Shown: piece after piece, positions 42,540 through 54,406 of the stretch | How the letters are laid out: every line of letters starts with the position of its first letter | How positions within the stretch are numbered: position 1 is the stretch's first letter | NCBI GenBank assembly: GCA_027577595.1 | Contig: JANBRJ010000021.1 | Location: 1-64,000, forward strand | Origin: Coemansia sp. RSA 487 | Lineage: Eukaryota; Kickxellomycota; Kickxellomycetes; Kickxellales; Kickxellaceae | Reading direction: 5' to 3' | DNA length: 64,000 nt | Program-made: the position numbers and the translations under genes | The notes under the pieces: generated by a model | What the model was told of the DNA's origin: nothing | Databases searched by the model: none | What the model saw: only the letters and a program-made list of their open reading frames with translations

Positions 42540-43475
42540 ATGAAGATTTCTGTAGGTATTCTGGCACTGGCGGGTACAGCACTGTGTGCGTCTCAGTTCT
42601 ACGGGCTCAATTACAATCCTAAACGACAAGACGGCAGCTGCCCAAATGTGTACCAGGTTCAAGACGATCTCAAGGTTCTGCGGCTATACACAAGCAAGCT
42701 GCGTATATACTCAGTCAAGGACTGCAACCAGGGTGAGCCAGTGCTGCGTGCAATGGAGAACACAGACTGGAAGGTTGTCCTTGGCCTGTGGGTCAACAAC
42801 GACGACGCAGTGTACGAGGCCGATAAGCAAGAGCTCATCCGCCTTGCCGGTGTGTTTGACTTTACCAAGCAAGTGGATGCGGTTGTCGTCGGCAGCGAGG
42901 CTGTGTATCGGCAGGAGCAAACAGCCGAGCAGCTTGCAACCAAGGTGCGCGAAGTCAAGGCGGTCCTTGCAGCGCTTGGGCTGCAAAGCATCCCTGTGAC
43001 CACATCTGAAACATGGCCATCGTATCACCAGCCATTAATCGAGGCGGTTGACTTTGTAAACATGCACGGATTTCCGTTCTGGGAAGGCGTGGAGCTCGAT
43101 GGGGCCGTCGACAGGATGGTCGAGCACATATACAGTTTGCAGAAGGCAGCAAACGGAAAGAAAGTTGTTGTTGGCGAGACCGGCTGGCCATCAGCCGGCG
43201 CTAGCTATGGCGCTGCTGTGGCAAGCCTCGCAAACGCGCAAACGTATCTCCAGGGCTTTGTTTGCTGGGCCGAAAAGGAGAGCGTGGAGTATTTTTACTT
43301 CAACTCGTTTGACCAGAGCTGGGCATCGTCGAACAATGCATCGAACGTCGAAGGCCACTGGGGCATTGTGTTGGAAAACTACACGACACCAAAGTTCAGT
43401 GAGCCCATCTACTCCTGCGGTAGTGGCAGTAGCAGCACCACCACCAAAAACACATGCCAGAATAAATGGAATTAG
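42540..43475 (+). CDS. Secreted GH17 beta-1,3-glucan-active enzyme (Bgl2-like)
   Basis: A 311-residue protein, nearly the same length as yeast Bgl2 (313). The ATG at 42540 opens a signal peptide (MKISVGILALAGTALCAS). The mature part begins FYGLNYNPKRQDGSCP, as in Bgl2/Scw proteins. Catalytic residues are visible: the acid/base Glu in VVVGSEAVYR (near 119) and the nucleophile Glu in VVVGETGWPSAG (near 213). Other marks: LRIYSVKDCNQ, NMHGFPFWEG, YFNSFDQSWA. The end is Ser/Thr-rich with two Cys and no hydrophobic GPI signal, so it is likely a soluble or wall-bound transglucosidase/endoglucanase that remodels cell-wall glucan. The longer upstream frame is excluded because it would bury the signal peptide. 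Between Bgl2, Scw4 and Scw10 the exact orthologue is not settled. Confidence 0.9.
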   Translation: MKISVGILALAGTALCASQFYGLNYNPKRQDGSCPNVYQVQDDLKVLRLYTSKLRIYSVKDCNQGEPVLRAMENTDWKVVLGLWVNNDDAVYEADKQELIRLAGVFDFTKQVDAVVVGSEAVYRQEQTAEQLATKVREVKAVLAALGLQSIPVTTSETWPSYHQPLIEAVDFVNMHGFPFWEGVELDGAVDRMVEHIYSLQKAANGKKVVVGETGWPSAGASYGAAVASLANAQTYLQGFVCWAEKESVEYFYFNSFDQSWASSNNASNVEGHWGIVLENYTTPKFSEPIYSCGSGSSSTTTKNTCQNKWN

Positions 43476-44568
43476 CTAATTTTTCCGCGTGTTTCCGTGT
43501 GCCCAGTAAATTGAATACAAAAGATACATGCAACCAGGCGGTTCCCGAACAATGTTACTCATGCATGCAGCACAAGACAAGAAATGGAAAACAGAAAGCA
43601 ACGACCTGGCAGGACTGTCCAGCGTGCAAGTGCGATATAAAGAGATGAGGCGCTTTCTGTTGGCCAAATGGAGAATTTGCAACCCAACTCTCCGCATCGG
43701 CTGACTGTGCGCACCAGACATTGACAACACCATTCCGAAGCGTATGTTTCTTGATTTGGAACAAGGAAACATCACCTGTGTTTGTTTACTTTTTGGGTGC
43801 AAAAGTGTTACTGAAGCTCTTTCCCTGTCTATGGCGCCTGTGCTTTTTTTTTTCTGAGCTTTGGCGAATGAACTTGGATTGAAACTCCCCCTCTCCATTC
43901 CTCTTCTCGCACTATTGAGTCCATTTTCCACTCTATTACTTTACTGCTTTCTCATTTCTTTTTATCTCTGGTCATTGAGCTACTCTAAAAACCAAAGGCT
44001 TTATAATACTGCAGCTGCACTTGTAGCAGGGTCTCTAGTTTGTCCATACGCAAAGCTCTCTGTACACAAGTACCGCGCCTCGCTTCTTTGTCCTGCTGAC
44101 GAAAGCAGCCAAGGAGGAAGAGGCCCATTTATATTGAGGAGAGAAAAGGCAAAACTATATAAAAGCCAGCCACCTTGAAGTGGAAGCAAGTTGTTGTTGG
44201 GCTCGCTTTTCTTGTTTTGTTTATCACTTTTGTAAACCTTGCTCGCGTGGTTTGAAAAGTCGTTGTTTGCTTCTTTCTTTTTATTTTTCAATATTGCTTC
44301 ATTTACTTTACTTTTCTTTATTTTTATTTCTTTCGTCCTTTCTTCGTCGCCACACTCCCCCGCACTTGGTGCTTATTAAACTATTCGAGTTTGTGCTATT
44401 GTCATTTGCAGCTCTCGTCGGGTTTTGTCTTTATATCATATTTTCTATATTCGGCGTTTTGTCTTGTTGCTTAGCTGGTTGCACAAAAAAGGAAAACAAA
44501 ACCTGCTTCCTCACCTCTTGTTCTCGTTTTTTTCTTTCGAATTCCGTGAGCTCATGCACTTTTGCTGA
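43476..44568. promoter_or_regulatory. Upstream region and leader of the ATG4 gene
   Basis: About 1.1 kb, strongly T-rich on the plus strand from 43840 to 44560. A frame at 44180-44659 encodes only Phe/Leu/Ser-rich translation of the T-tracts. No gene is supported. Confidence 0.45.
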
Positions 44569-47500
44569 ATGTCTGCGAATTCGCACCCGCCGAGAAGCAC
44601 TTGGGGCCATGAGCTGGGCCCCTTTCGGGACAGCTCAAGGCGCTATGATTTTGGCGTGAAAACGCAGCATCAGCTCCCGCAGCAAACGCAAAGCAATAAC
44701 AAACAAGCACAGCAACAAAAATCACAGCAGCAGCAGCAGCAGCAACAACACCACCAACAGCAGCAGCACCATCACCAACAACAGCAGCAACAACAACGAA
44801 AGTCGTCAGAACTTGGCTTCTTAGAAAAGCAGCAGCAGCAGCAACAGAAGAGTGGCCATATACGTCAGCAAAGCAGCTCCGCCATATCTATTTCAGCCTC
44901 AACGGATCAGCAGCGGTTCTCGCCCATCATGAACCGCCAGCACCGTTCAGTAACAGTTGGTAGCGACGACGTTACTTCGCCTGAGATACCCGCTGTTGTA
45001 TACGGCCCAGGGTCTCCGCTCGCCAGAGGTCGCACAAACCGCCGTCGGCGCAGTGCGCTGCACGACATGCTCGAGCGTGCCCGGAAGAGACAGGAACAAA
45101 AGGACCAGGAGGCCGCGCGCTTTCTGGCCACAAATGCCTCTGCTGCTAGCGACCCCAAACCCAAAGCACGCCAGCATCCCCTCAGCATACCACAGCCGAT
45201 TTCGCCATCCGATGCGCAGGCGCATTCGCTGCCGCAGGAGCCTGAGACTGCTGCAGCACGCACTGTGCATAAGGCTGAGCTGCAATTCCGTCGCCCGTCC
45301 GAGGACGGTGGCAGCGAGGAGCCACAGCCAAAGACGCCGCTGTTTACCATGGGAAAGAGCAACAAACGCTCGCCGCTGATACAGCGGCGCGCAGAAAACC
45401 AGGCGCTTCGGCTGATGTCGGCGTCAAAGGCTAGTCGGGAGAGCATGGAAAAGGGGAGCGCCACTCCCAGCGATTCGTTCGAACGGCTCACTGGCGTAGA
45501 CCCGCTGGCATTGTCGAAGAAACGAAGCGGCCAGTTTCCGTACCGAATCGAGCGCACTTACCGGGTTGCAGGTCACAGCAAGGATAGCGACAACGACGAG
45601 TCGGGAAAGCTGTCTGACAAAGATGAGGGCACCTCACCGTCGTCCTCGCCTTTGTCGGCGGTGTTCCAGCTACCGCCGGTCCTACCTCCGCCTCAGCAGC
45701 AAAAAGACCTGCCGCCACTTCCAGCTCCGCTCCAGAAGCAGCTAAAGCAGCTCCCACGTCTTTCCCCGCCACGGAAGCTGCCAATGACAAACAAGCCTAC
45801 GCTGCAGCTGGGTCTCCCGGATCCTGCGCTACCGATAACTCCTGTTGGCACGTCCCAGAGCGCGAGCCGTCGCGTTGTGTCAGGCTCGTCGCTTTTGCGG
45901 TCTCCATCAAGCACATCGTTCAACGATGCCCAGGCCAGGCCAGGCATGCACATTGTAAGTATTCGTGTTAGACACACAGCTTCCTGGTTGCACCTTCCCC
46001 CTCTCATCAATCTGCTTCTTGTTTAACGGGAAAAGCCCCGTCATTACCAACTCCTGCTAGGCAGCTCTGATGTTTTTATCTTGCGCGTGCTTGCTTGTGT
46101 TGTTTTTTGGCGTCACACCTGCTTTGAGACGTAATGGCTTTCTTCTTTCGGGCCCTTGTGTTCCAACACTGCCTCAGCCCACACACCCAGGCAATATGCA
46201 TGCAATATCTGTTGATCGATGCTGTCTTCTTTGTAAACAAACCCCGCGCATCGCTGGCAGAGTTTTTTTTTGTCGTTGATGCGATTGATTTGCCTTACAC
46301 CTGTTATTTTCTCCTCCCAAGATATTCCGCCATCTTGCGCATGCAAAATAAGTAAGCAAGTGCCTGTCCGTGTCAAAAGCGTCCACACTTTGCTCTTGTT
46401 CTTGTTTATTGAGACCTCTTTTTTCCTTGCAGCGGCGTTTCTGGTTGGAACCGGCATAAATGGAACTGGAAATAGAGCCCAGATGCAGAACGGAAGCTGT
46501 TGACGCTATCTGCTAGAATGGCAATCCACACATGCCACTGTTTGCTGCTTCTCTTTTTGGAAAATGCGACATGTTTATCCTTTTTGTTGGGCAGCCGCGA
46601 TGGTGTCTATTTCTGGAGAGACTTGTCGCAATAACGCCGAGCATCTGCTCCCCTTCTCCCCCAAAAAAAACATCTCCTGCAGCAGAAACGTAGAAAGACA
46701 GTTCTTCAAGAGGTGTAAAGCTTTTCTTGGACCATCTAGACCGGGGGGGGGAGAATAGATTGCCACATGTACCTGGTTTGTGCAACGTATTCAGACGTTG
46801 AACCCAAGCTGATTTTTATCTTGCGTTTGAAAACATGCACGTCTAATTATTTTGATTATCCTGCTTGCAAATGCCAATTTCATGTTGTAGCTTGGACCAG
46901 AGCCGCCAGTATCCGCAAAGGTCGGCAAGGGCCAGGCTACCGAGGTTTTTCGCCGTGTTGGCTACTGGCTCTACAGCACAGCGCCTGTCCAGTTTATCAA
47001 GCATGCGATGGTGGAGGAGCGAAACGACAGCGTCAACGTTCTTTTCTCGACAGACAAGTCGATATGGCTCCTTGGCGTCAGTTACCGGCTACGGAAAAAC
47101 ACAAGAAGCGTTATTCTTCCATCAGCAATACAGGCAGACAGCACCCAGCTTCGCATCGACAGCAGTTTGTTTTTGAACCACCACCACCAGAAGCGTAGCG
47201 CTAGCCCGAGTAGAACGAACAACCCACGGAAGGCTGATGCAGCGCCGCAGAGACGGTCAGAAGATGTTGGCAATCGTCGCCGGGCAAATACATCTGGCGT
47301 CATGATGAACAAGAAGAAGCTACAGAGCATTGCGCAGCTGCAAAATTACCCTGGCGTTCCGCCGCTGCCCGAGCCAGGCACACCTGGGATGCCTGGGATA
47401 CCGTTAATACAGGGAACACGCCCGCTTGCCTCAATCCCGTCGCAGGATCTACTTCTCTCGCGACAAGGTGGCATTGGCATTGGTATCGGTATCGGCGGCA

Positions 47501-50500
47501 GCAGCACAACTGTTGGTCCTACGCCCATTAGCCCGATGCCCTTCCCAGACGATCCGGTTACAGAGTCCGTCGGCCGTCTTGGTCAGGAGACAGATAATGA
47601 CGTTGAAATCGATAGCGATTCAATAATCAGCACCACAAAGAAGAACAGCCATCTGACACAGCAGCAGCACTTGCAGCCTGTTGAGCGGCCAAAATCCAGC
47701 AAGATGGGTCGCTTGCGCTCGTGGGTTGCACGCACAGCCAAACCCATGAGACGCAAATCAGACGCACTGAGCGAGAACCAGACCAAGGATTGTGGCGGCA
47801 GCAGCAGCACTAGTCGTCCAGCGTCTCCTCAGCCGAGCCATCCGTTGCGTCTGTCAAACGATGCTCCACAGAGAATCGGGGGAACGAGGACCCCGAGCCT
47901 AGCGAGCGCGGTCGCACGCACCAGCACCAATGTCAGCACCAATTTCTCAAATGGCTCCGATCCAAGGGCTCTTGGAATTGCGATCCCCAGCCAAGCCACG
48001 CATCTGCGTCGCAAGAGCAAAGAGACACTGACCTCGGTTTCAGGGAGCTACGCTGTTAGTGACGGCATGCGTCGCAGCTGGTATGAAAGTGATGCAGGAT
48101 CCAGTGCTCTTCCTCCTGTTCCACCCATGCCTATCCCGTCCATGCCCGATACGCACTCACTGGCATCTGTTGGCGGCGGCGGCAGCAGCAGCAGCTATTA
48201 CGATGGAAGATCGGCAGCACTTAACAGAAACCCTGGAATAGCTTCGTCGATACAGCTGCGACCGCTTTCGTCGCATTCACATGCGCAGAGTCAGAACCAG
48301 AGAAGGATTGCCAGCGGGAGTAGCAACCATACCAACAACAGTAGTAGCATGGTGATTGGGCCGACACGCCGCGAAGCAACTGTGCGATCGCTGATTAGCG
48401 ATTTTGCTTCTTGGGAAAGCCCGACATCTAGCATAATGATGTTCCAGCGCGAGTGGAAACTGCCTTCGTTCCAGCAGCTGATAACCATGCAGTCTGCTAC
48501 TGCCTGGGCAAAGGAGACTGGATGGACAGTGACCCTGTCGAGCGAGACGTTCGTCATGGCGCATATCTTTTACAACCTTCCCAAAGACGTCACTGCGGTT
48601 CACAACCATGCTGCAGGCGAGAAGATCCCTGGCGATCGCCTTTTGCTGCGCATGCGGCTTGCAATGGAGGACATGGAGAGCAAGTTTGTTGTTGGCGAAG
48701 TGTGGCGCGACTCAATTACGGCGATTGTGCTGGCAATAGATGCAAGGGCTGCTCCCAAGTGCCCGGTCCCAACCACCAAACGCAATCTTAGCCAGGGTTC
48801 GCTAGAAGCCAGCGAGCGAGCACTGCAAGGCGAGATGTCTCCCGAGGACCACATTAGACGCATGAAGGTGCTTGAGAAGCATCTGGCAAAGGTCACAGAC
48901 TCGTTCTCGCAGCACTTTTGGCCACGGCAGGAGGACCAGGTTGCCATATTCAACACGTATCCGAGGAGCCGCAACGACGAAGCCAATTCTCGCAAGCAGA
49001 TTGAAAAGCGGGCTAATAGACGGACGCGTGGGTGGAATATGATACCCACGCTCCTGACCTTCAAGCCGAATAAGCAGGAGCAGGCTATGCAGCCGCCATC
49101 AGCGCTCAGCTCGGCGCTGCCTGAGAGACCCGAGTCGCCAAGCCTCAGCATTTACACCAGAAAACGGCACCTGTATCCAATGGGGCTTTCCATTTCACCT
49201 AGCAATACTGCAACGGGCGCTGGTGACAACCATGGCGCTTCTTCATTCGGATCGTCCCGCGACCTGAGTGTGCTGGACGCAGCTGACGACCTACGCGAGA
49301 ATGCGTCACGGTCAGTTTCGCGCGCAACGTCGCGCCCAGCGTCGCCGCCTCATGGCTTGTCGCCGCCAAAATCCCCGGCTCTCTCTCCAAAGGGGGCATC
49401 GCCGCCAAACAATCGTACCTCCGCCTATAGCCACTTGTCAGCTGGAGGAAACGGCCGTCCCTCGAGCCCTGTGTATAAGCGTGGGACGCTGGGGCTGCAA
49501 GCCACGAGCAGCAACGATGTCGCCACGCTCACGGACGAGCTTGGCCAGGGACTAAGCATTGCACCGCGCCCGCCTCCCCTACAGTCAACGTCGAGTCAGT
49601 CCTCGGGCGGCAGCGGCGGATTCAACGTCAACAGCACCACCAGCCTTGGCCTAAGGCAGACGTCGACCCACGGATGCAACGAGTCGACAATACTCTCCGC
49701 AACATCGGCCGGAAGCATGGTGAGTGGCAAGCAGCGCAAGCGCAAGGCTGGCGAGTTTGACGTTGTCGGACGGACAAAGGGTGGATTTGAGATTGTTTGG
49801 TCGACAACAGATACGCTGTCAACCTCGTATGTGATGGTTCCTGTCCCCAAGGCAGCAGCATCGCCAGAGTCGCCGACAAAGATACACAAGCCGAGCCACA
49901 GCAGGCTGAACGAGGTGGATGCAGAGACAGCAGGGACCCAGTCGCAGCCCAACCTCAAGCGTGTTCTCGAGTCGATCACACGCGAAATCAACCTAGATTC
50001 GTCGTACGTGCTCTTGCTTCCTCCACCGCCGCCGATAGAACTAAGCGATCGGATGGGCGAAGACGACGACGAATTCGGGTACTTGGCAGGAACCCTGTTG
50101 CGCAGGGTTAAATCAGAGATTGTGATGCACCGCACACTGCAGGAGTTTGAGCACGAGTTTGGCCTTGATCTAATCAACGACAACGACTCTGACTCGTTCC
50201 AGATGATAGATGCAAGCGATGACGGGAGCAGCCACAACTCTGTGTACTTTAGCGCAGAAGATGATACGGCCACCAGCCCCAGCTCGTGGTACAGGCGCCT
50301 TTCTGGCTCGTCGCCGCACGCACCACTCATGTCGCATCGGCCATGGCAGCAAAGTACGAATGCGCTGAGCAACCTAGGCACTGGCGGCGGCGGCATCAGC
50401 GGCATTGGTGGTGGCAGCGACGTGTCAAATGCCAAGTCCCAGCAGCTGACCTTGAACCAGCTGACGCTGCTCGAGTTCTTTATGGACGGCATGCGGCGCT

Positions 50501-51804
50501 TCTACTTTACGTACCGCAAGGGCTTCCCGACAATCACTCCGTCCTTTTACACGTCCGACATGGGGTGGGGTTGTACATACAGAACATGCCAGATGATGCT
50601 TGCAGAGTCGTTTTCGCGGGTGCTCTTGGGAAGATTCTGGGATCCCTTCCGCCTCAGCCCACTGGAGCGCACCCGCCACGGGCGCATCATCGAATGGTTC
50701 TACGACGGAGACACGCCGCGCGCGTACTACTCGATCCACAACATGGCGCGCACAGCAACACATATGGACAAGCGCATTGGCGACTGGCTTGGCCCGTCGA
50801 TCGCTGCGCACGTCATGAAGCGCCAATCGAACAAGCATCCAAACTGCCCGCTGACGATCCACGTCGCAATAGACCAGACCGTGTACGCAAGCGAGGTGCG
50901 CAAGCAAGGGCTGTCTCACTATAAAGAGGGCGCTGACCAGCCTAGCTGGCAGCCTCTGCTTCTGCTTGTGCCTGTTCGTCTTGGGCTGTCGCGCCTGAAC
51001 CTCGGCTACATTCCCAAGATCAAAACGCTGTTCCAGATTCCACAGTCTGTCGGGCTTGTTGGCGGAAAGCCTTCTCGGTCGTTCTACTTTATCGGAAGGC
51101 AGGGCGACAACCTGTTCTATCTCGATCCGCATGTCACGCGCCAGCACGTTCCACTCTCCAGATCCGGAAACGGAGAGAACGGTGGCGTCGAGCATTGCGA
51201 TCTGATCTCGGATTCTGGCTCCGACACTTCCGACTTTGAGCTGTTTGACCTTCCAGAGACCGAAGAGTACCACACGACGCATATCTGCTCTATGCCCATC
51301 CACCGGCTTGATCCGTCGATGCTCCTGGGCTTTCTTTTCAACACGGAAGCCGAGTGGGACACATTTGTCCTGGCAGCGACAGACAAGGAATCGCATCGCT
51401 CGATCTGCACCGGAACGTCGCCGCTGTTCACGCTCCTGTCTGGCAGCAGCATGATGACGCCGCAGTTTGATGCCATGGTTGACACCATCCCGGGACAGAT
51501 GTCCAAGGCTGCGGCAGCGACAACCACCGATGCCATTGGCCTGGGAGGACGCAGGTCGCCTCGTGCAAACTCGGACACGCTGCCAAAGTCGCCACTGCTG
51601 AAGCACCAGCCGGACCACCACCAGCAGCCGAGCTATACGCCGGTCATGTCGCCGTCGATGGCTACATCGCCGCCGCCGCCGCCGCTGACACGCATGCGCT
51701 CTGCATCATCACCACGGTTCACAAGCACCGATGCAAATCTCATTGACGGTGACGGTACTGGTGCTGCTGCTACTGGCGAAGACGACGAGTTTGAGATGCT
51801 GTAA
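44569..51804 (+). CDS. ATG4: Giant Atg4 cysteine protease (peptidase C54), two exons
   Basis: Exons 44569-45954 and 46891-51804 (GTAAGT ... TTGTAG, phase 0) give 2099 residues; usual Atg4 proteins are 400-550. Atg4 trims Atg8 and later frees it from lipid in autophagy. Exon 1 is disordered, with polyQ/H (44728-44830). Exon 2 opens with FRRVGYWLYSTAPVQF and SIWLLGVSYRL (near 520), like the Atg4 N-terminal strand. About 1,120 Ser/Pro-rich residues follow, with one folded-looking part (about 955-1090) and a second (GGFEIVWSTTDTLSTSYVMV). The catalytic core resumes at LEFFMDGMRRFYFTYRKGF (near 1655): Cys in SDMGWGCTYRTCQMML (near 1690), Asp/His in FYLDPHVTRQHV. The C-terminus EDDEFEML matches the LIR of human ATG4B (EDEDFEIL). 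The link between exons is predicted from splice sites and frame. Confidence 0.85.
45955..46890 (+). other. 936-bp intron of the ATG4 gene
   Basis: The longest intron in the window, bounded by CATT/GTAAGT and TTGTAG/CTTGG. It contains no convincing exon. Possible internal acceptors (for example near 46435) allow alternative splicing or an internal promoter for a shorter Atg4, but nothing proves this. Confidence 0.55.
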
Positions 51805-52250
51805 TGAATGGCGGGCACTCTTTGCTTTTGTTTGTTTTCATTTGGCTCTAAGCTTTTATATTTAATTTTCTAACTCTATTTCCCTCTCCCCCTTCTTCAC
51901 CCTGCGACTTCGCCACTTGTATGACTCACCTTTTTTTTCATATCCACTTCGTTTCTTTCCTTCTTTAAGTTTTTCACCGTTTGCTTCTCTATCGACTGTT
52001 GACTTCTATTAATAATTTGCTCTCTTTTGCACTCATCCTCCAGAGACTGAATAAGCGAAGTGTGCATGCGCGCAAAAGCTGTGGTCTGATCTGTCCCCAT
52101 ATCTGATATTTTCGCCATCTGCTTACGGATTGTTATCCAAGCTATATCTATCTGGCGTTTTTTTCGTCATCTTCTAGCGAGCTGCAGAACACGCTTATCC
52201 ATTGCATACTATTTATAATTTTATAGCAGCTGCAACGCATTAAAGAGGCG
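51805..52250. promoter_or_regulatory. Intergenic region between ATG4 and TYR1
   Basis: 446 bp between tandem plus-strand genes. It is pyrimidine-rich and contains one minus-strand small ORF listed separately. Just upstream of the TYR1 ATG an acceptor-like TTTTATAG precedes an in-frame stretch, so an upstream exon is possible but not needed. Confidence 0.45.
51897..52118 (-). CDS. Possible small helical protein, unrecognised
   Basis: A 73-codon frame on the minus strand, starting MAKISDMGTDQTTAFARMHT. The middle (SLIQSLEDECKREQIINRSQ, then SIEKQTVKNLKKERNEV) is charged and could form a coiled coil. A good splice donor (AAAAAG/GTGAGT) lies in the last third, but no downstream exon could be found before the antisense of ATG4. 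It may be a small gene, an unfinished prediction, or chance. No family recognised. Confidence 0.25.
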   Translation of the reverse strand: MAKISDMGTDQTTAFARMHTSLIQSLEDECKREQIINRSQQSIEKQTVKNLKKERNEVDMKKKVSHTSGEVAG

Positions 52251-53549
52251 ATGGTGCTGGAAAACTTTGAGATTGGAATCATTGGCGCCGGTGACATGGG
52301 CATGCTGTACGCACAGCGGTTTCGACAGGCAGGGTACGTGGTCAATCTCTGCGACACGCCCGACAAATACAACGATCTGCTAGCCAGGCATGGCGCTCTT
52401 GGACTAAACATCCTGCGTGACGGGTATGCCGTTTCGCGGCGATCCGACTTTATCATCTACTCTGTTCCTGCGGTGATAATCGGCAAGGCGGTGCAGGAGT
52501 ACGGGCGGGCAACCAAGGTTGGAGCGATAGTAGCCGGGCAGACATCGGTGAAGACGCCAGAGATCGAAGCATTCGAAAAGCATCTGCCAACCGACGTGCA
52601 CATCGTCACTTGCCACTCCATGCATGGGCCGAACATCGACACAAAGGGGCAGCCGCTGGCCATTATTCGCCATCGCAGCGACGACGAGCACTACCAGATG
52701 GCTGTCGATGCTCTTGCGGCGCTAGAGTCCCGTGTTATCTATCTGACGTATGAGGAGCACGACCGTATAACGGCCGATACCCAGGCAGTCACGCACCTGT
52801 CGTTTATCAGCTTGGGAACCGCATGGAGCTTGCAAGGGTACCATCCGTGGCTGAACCCGCAGTTCATCTCGGGGATCAACAACGTCAAGGTGGCCATGGC
52901 GCTGCGCATCTACGCCAGCAAGTGGCACGTGTACGCGGGGCTTGCCATCATGAACCCGCTGGCCAAAAAGCAACTGAAATGCTACGTCGAGTCGATGACC
53001 ACGCTGTACAAGTGCATGGTGGCTGGCAAGAACAGTGAGTTCCGAGATCTAGTGTACCGGGCAGCGGACTATGTGTTTGGCCACGATCGGAGCCGCAAGA
53101 AAATAATGCTGGACGACGAGACGCTTGACCAGCTGTCGCTGTCCCAGGTTCCGATGGAGAAGAGTACACCGAATTCGCACCTGTCGTTGCTGTGCGCTGC
53201 TGTGTGCTGGTACAAGATGGGAATGTCTCCGTATGATAACTTGATTTGCCAGACCCCGCCATTCCGGATGTGGCTGGGCATTGTCGAGTACTTGTTTTGC
53301 AATGCACATATGCTGGAGGAATCGATCGTGACCGCTCTTGAGGACAGGTACACGCATGCTGAGGATTTGGTGTTTTATACGGCGGTTTCTGGCTGGGGCC
53401 AGTGCATCGAGCTCGGCTCATTCGAAGGGTATCGCGAGCGGTTTGAAGCTACTGCAGAGTTCCTTAGACCTAAGCTGACTGAAGGCAAGGATCTCAGTAC
53501 GATGATTTTGAAAAAGCTCACCGACAAAGACAATAGTTTGGATTCCTAA
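52251..53549 (+). CDS. TYR1: Prephenate dehydrogenase (tyrosine biosynthesis)
   Basis: A 432-residue single exon. The enzyme converts prephenate to 4-hydroxyphenylpyruvate with NADP+, the committed step to tyrosine. The N-terminus IGIIGAGDMGMLYAQRFRQA is the Rossmann GxGxxG nucleotide-binding turn, followed by VVNLCDTPDKY. Other marks shared with yeast Tyr1: DFIIYSVPAVIIGK, IVAGQTSVKTPEI, HIVTCHSMHGPN (with the catalytic-region His), LAIIRHRSDDEHY, and HDRITADTQAVTHLSF. The C-terminal helical half is complete. Length matches yeast Tyr1 (452). It lies downstream of ATG4 on the same strand and is followed by an AT-rich accessory region. Confidence 0.94.
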   Translation: MVLENFEIGIIGAGDMGMLYAQRFRQAGYVVNLCDTPDKYNDLLARHGALGLNILRDGYAVSRRSDFIIYSVPAVIIGKAVQEYGRATKVGAIVAGQTSVKTPEIEAFEKHLPTDVHIVTCHSMHGPNIDTKGQPLAIIRHRSDDEHYQMAVDALAALESRVIYLTYEEHDRITADTQAVTHLSFISLGTAWSLQGYHPWLNPQFISGINNVKVAMALRIYASKWHVYAGLAIMNPLAKKQLKCYVESMTTLYKCMVAGKNSEFRDLVYRAADYVFGHDRSRKKIMLDDETLDQLSLSQVPMEKSTPNSHLSLLCAAVCWYKMGMSPYDNLICQTPPFRMWLGIVEYLFCNAHMLEESIVTALEDRYTHAEDLVFYTAVSGWGQCIELGSFEGYRERFEATAEFLRPKLTEGKDLSTMILKKLTDKDNSLDS

Positions 53550-54406
53550 ATATATTTCCAGTTTAGTTTGGATGGAATTGAAACCAAAAAGATAAAAAGA
53601 TGTGTGTACCAAGTCGATGTTGATTAATCTGCAAGCACTTCAACATTAATTTCGCTGATGCTACCCATATACCTCTGAACATAATATTTACCTTTATGCT
53701 TAAAATGTTTGGAAAATATCACCAAGATCTTTCAGCTGCAAAGTCAGGAATTCCAGCTTTACTATTTGCTTTGGTGGAAGATATTTCAGTCTTAATATGT
53801 TAGCTGTTTCCAACTATTGCAAGAATATTCTTAAGCAGAACTAAAATTCCTTTGCACTTGTTACAATAAATCATGGCCTTTCATAGCCGCTACAATCAAA
53901 CATAAACTATTCAGATAATTGGATAGCATATATCGCATACTATCCAACAATATGATTTATTCGCATTGATTCAAGTGGCCGATGACTGTTTGTTATACTC
54001 TATATAAACCACGTATATCTTGACTTTGGCTACCCGGTGCATGGGATATGGCTACGTGTATTACAGCTCACATTTCCACACAACTATTTTTGACATTTAT
54101 ATCATATTGCAGAGCTCAATTAGAAAAGCTAATTAGGTTATAGTTTGTTGTTATTTAATTTATAAGCCACTACGCAGATCAGGTTTTCATTGTACAGATC
54201 AGTTCACCTCCTCAATGTGCCAAACAATCAACAGCCATAAATGTAAACAAAGCCAACCAATCACCATCCGCTATACATAGGGAAGTAAAAGCGAAGGTAC
54301 TTGGCAATAGACATTCCCTGCTTTTCTTCCTTTATTTTCTATTTAATATTTTAAAAGTACCCATTTGTATTTAAAGTTGAGCTTTTCATTGTCATTTATA
54401 TTCATT
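53550..54406. other. AT-rich non-coding region
   Basis: About 860 bp of clearly AT-rich DNA with no supported frame, marking the left side of an accessory island. The final part likely holds the promoter of the next gene. Nothing else seen. Confidence 0.55.

Noticed and set aside
44180-44659. 159-codon plus ORF just before ATG4
   Set aside because: Almost entirely Phe/Leu/Ser from T-rich leader DNA; it overlaps the ATG4 start in another frame.
44728-44850. CAG/CAA run considered as a microsatellite outside genes
   Set aside because: It lies in frame within ATG4 exon 1 and codes for polyGln/His, so it is described with that gene.
50425-51621. 398-codon minus ORF
   Set aside because: Antisense to the catalytic core of ATG4; an Arg/His/Val-rich shadow.
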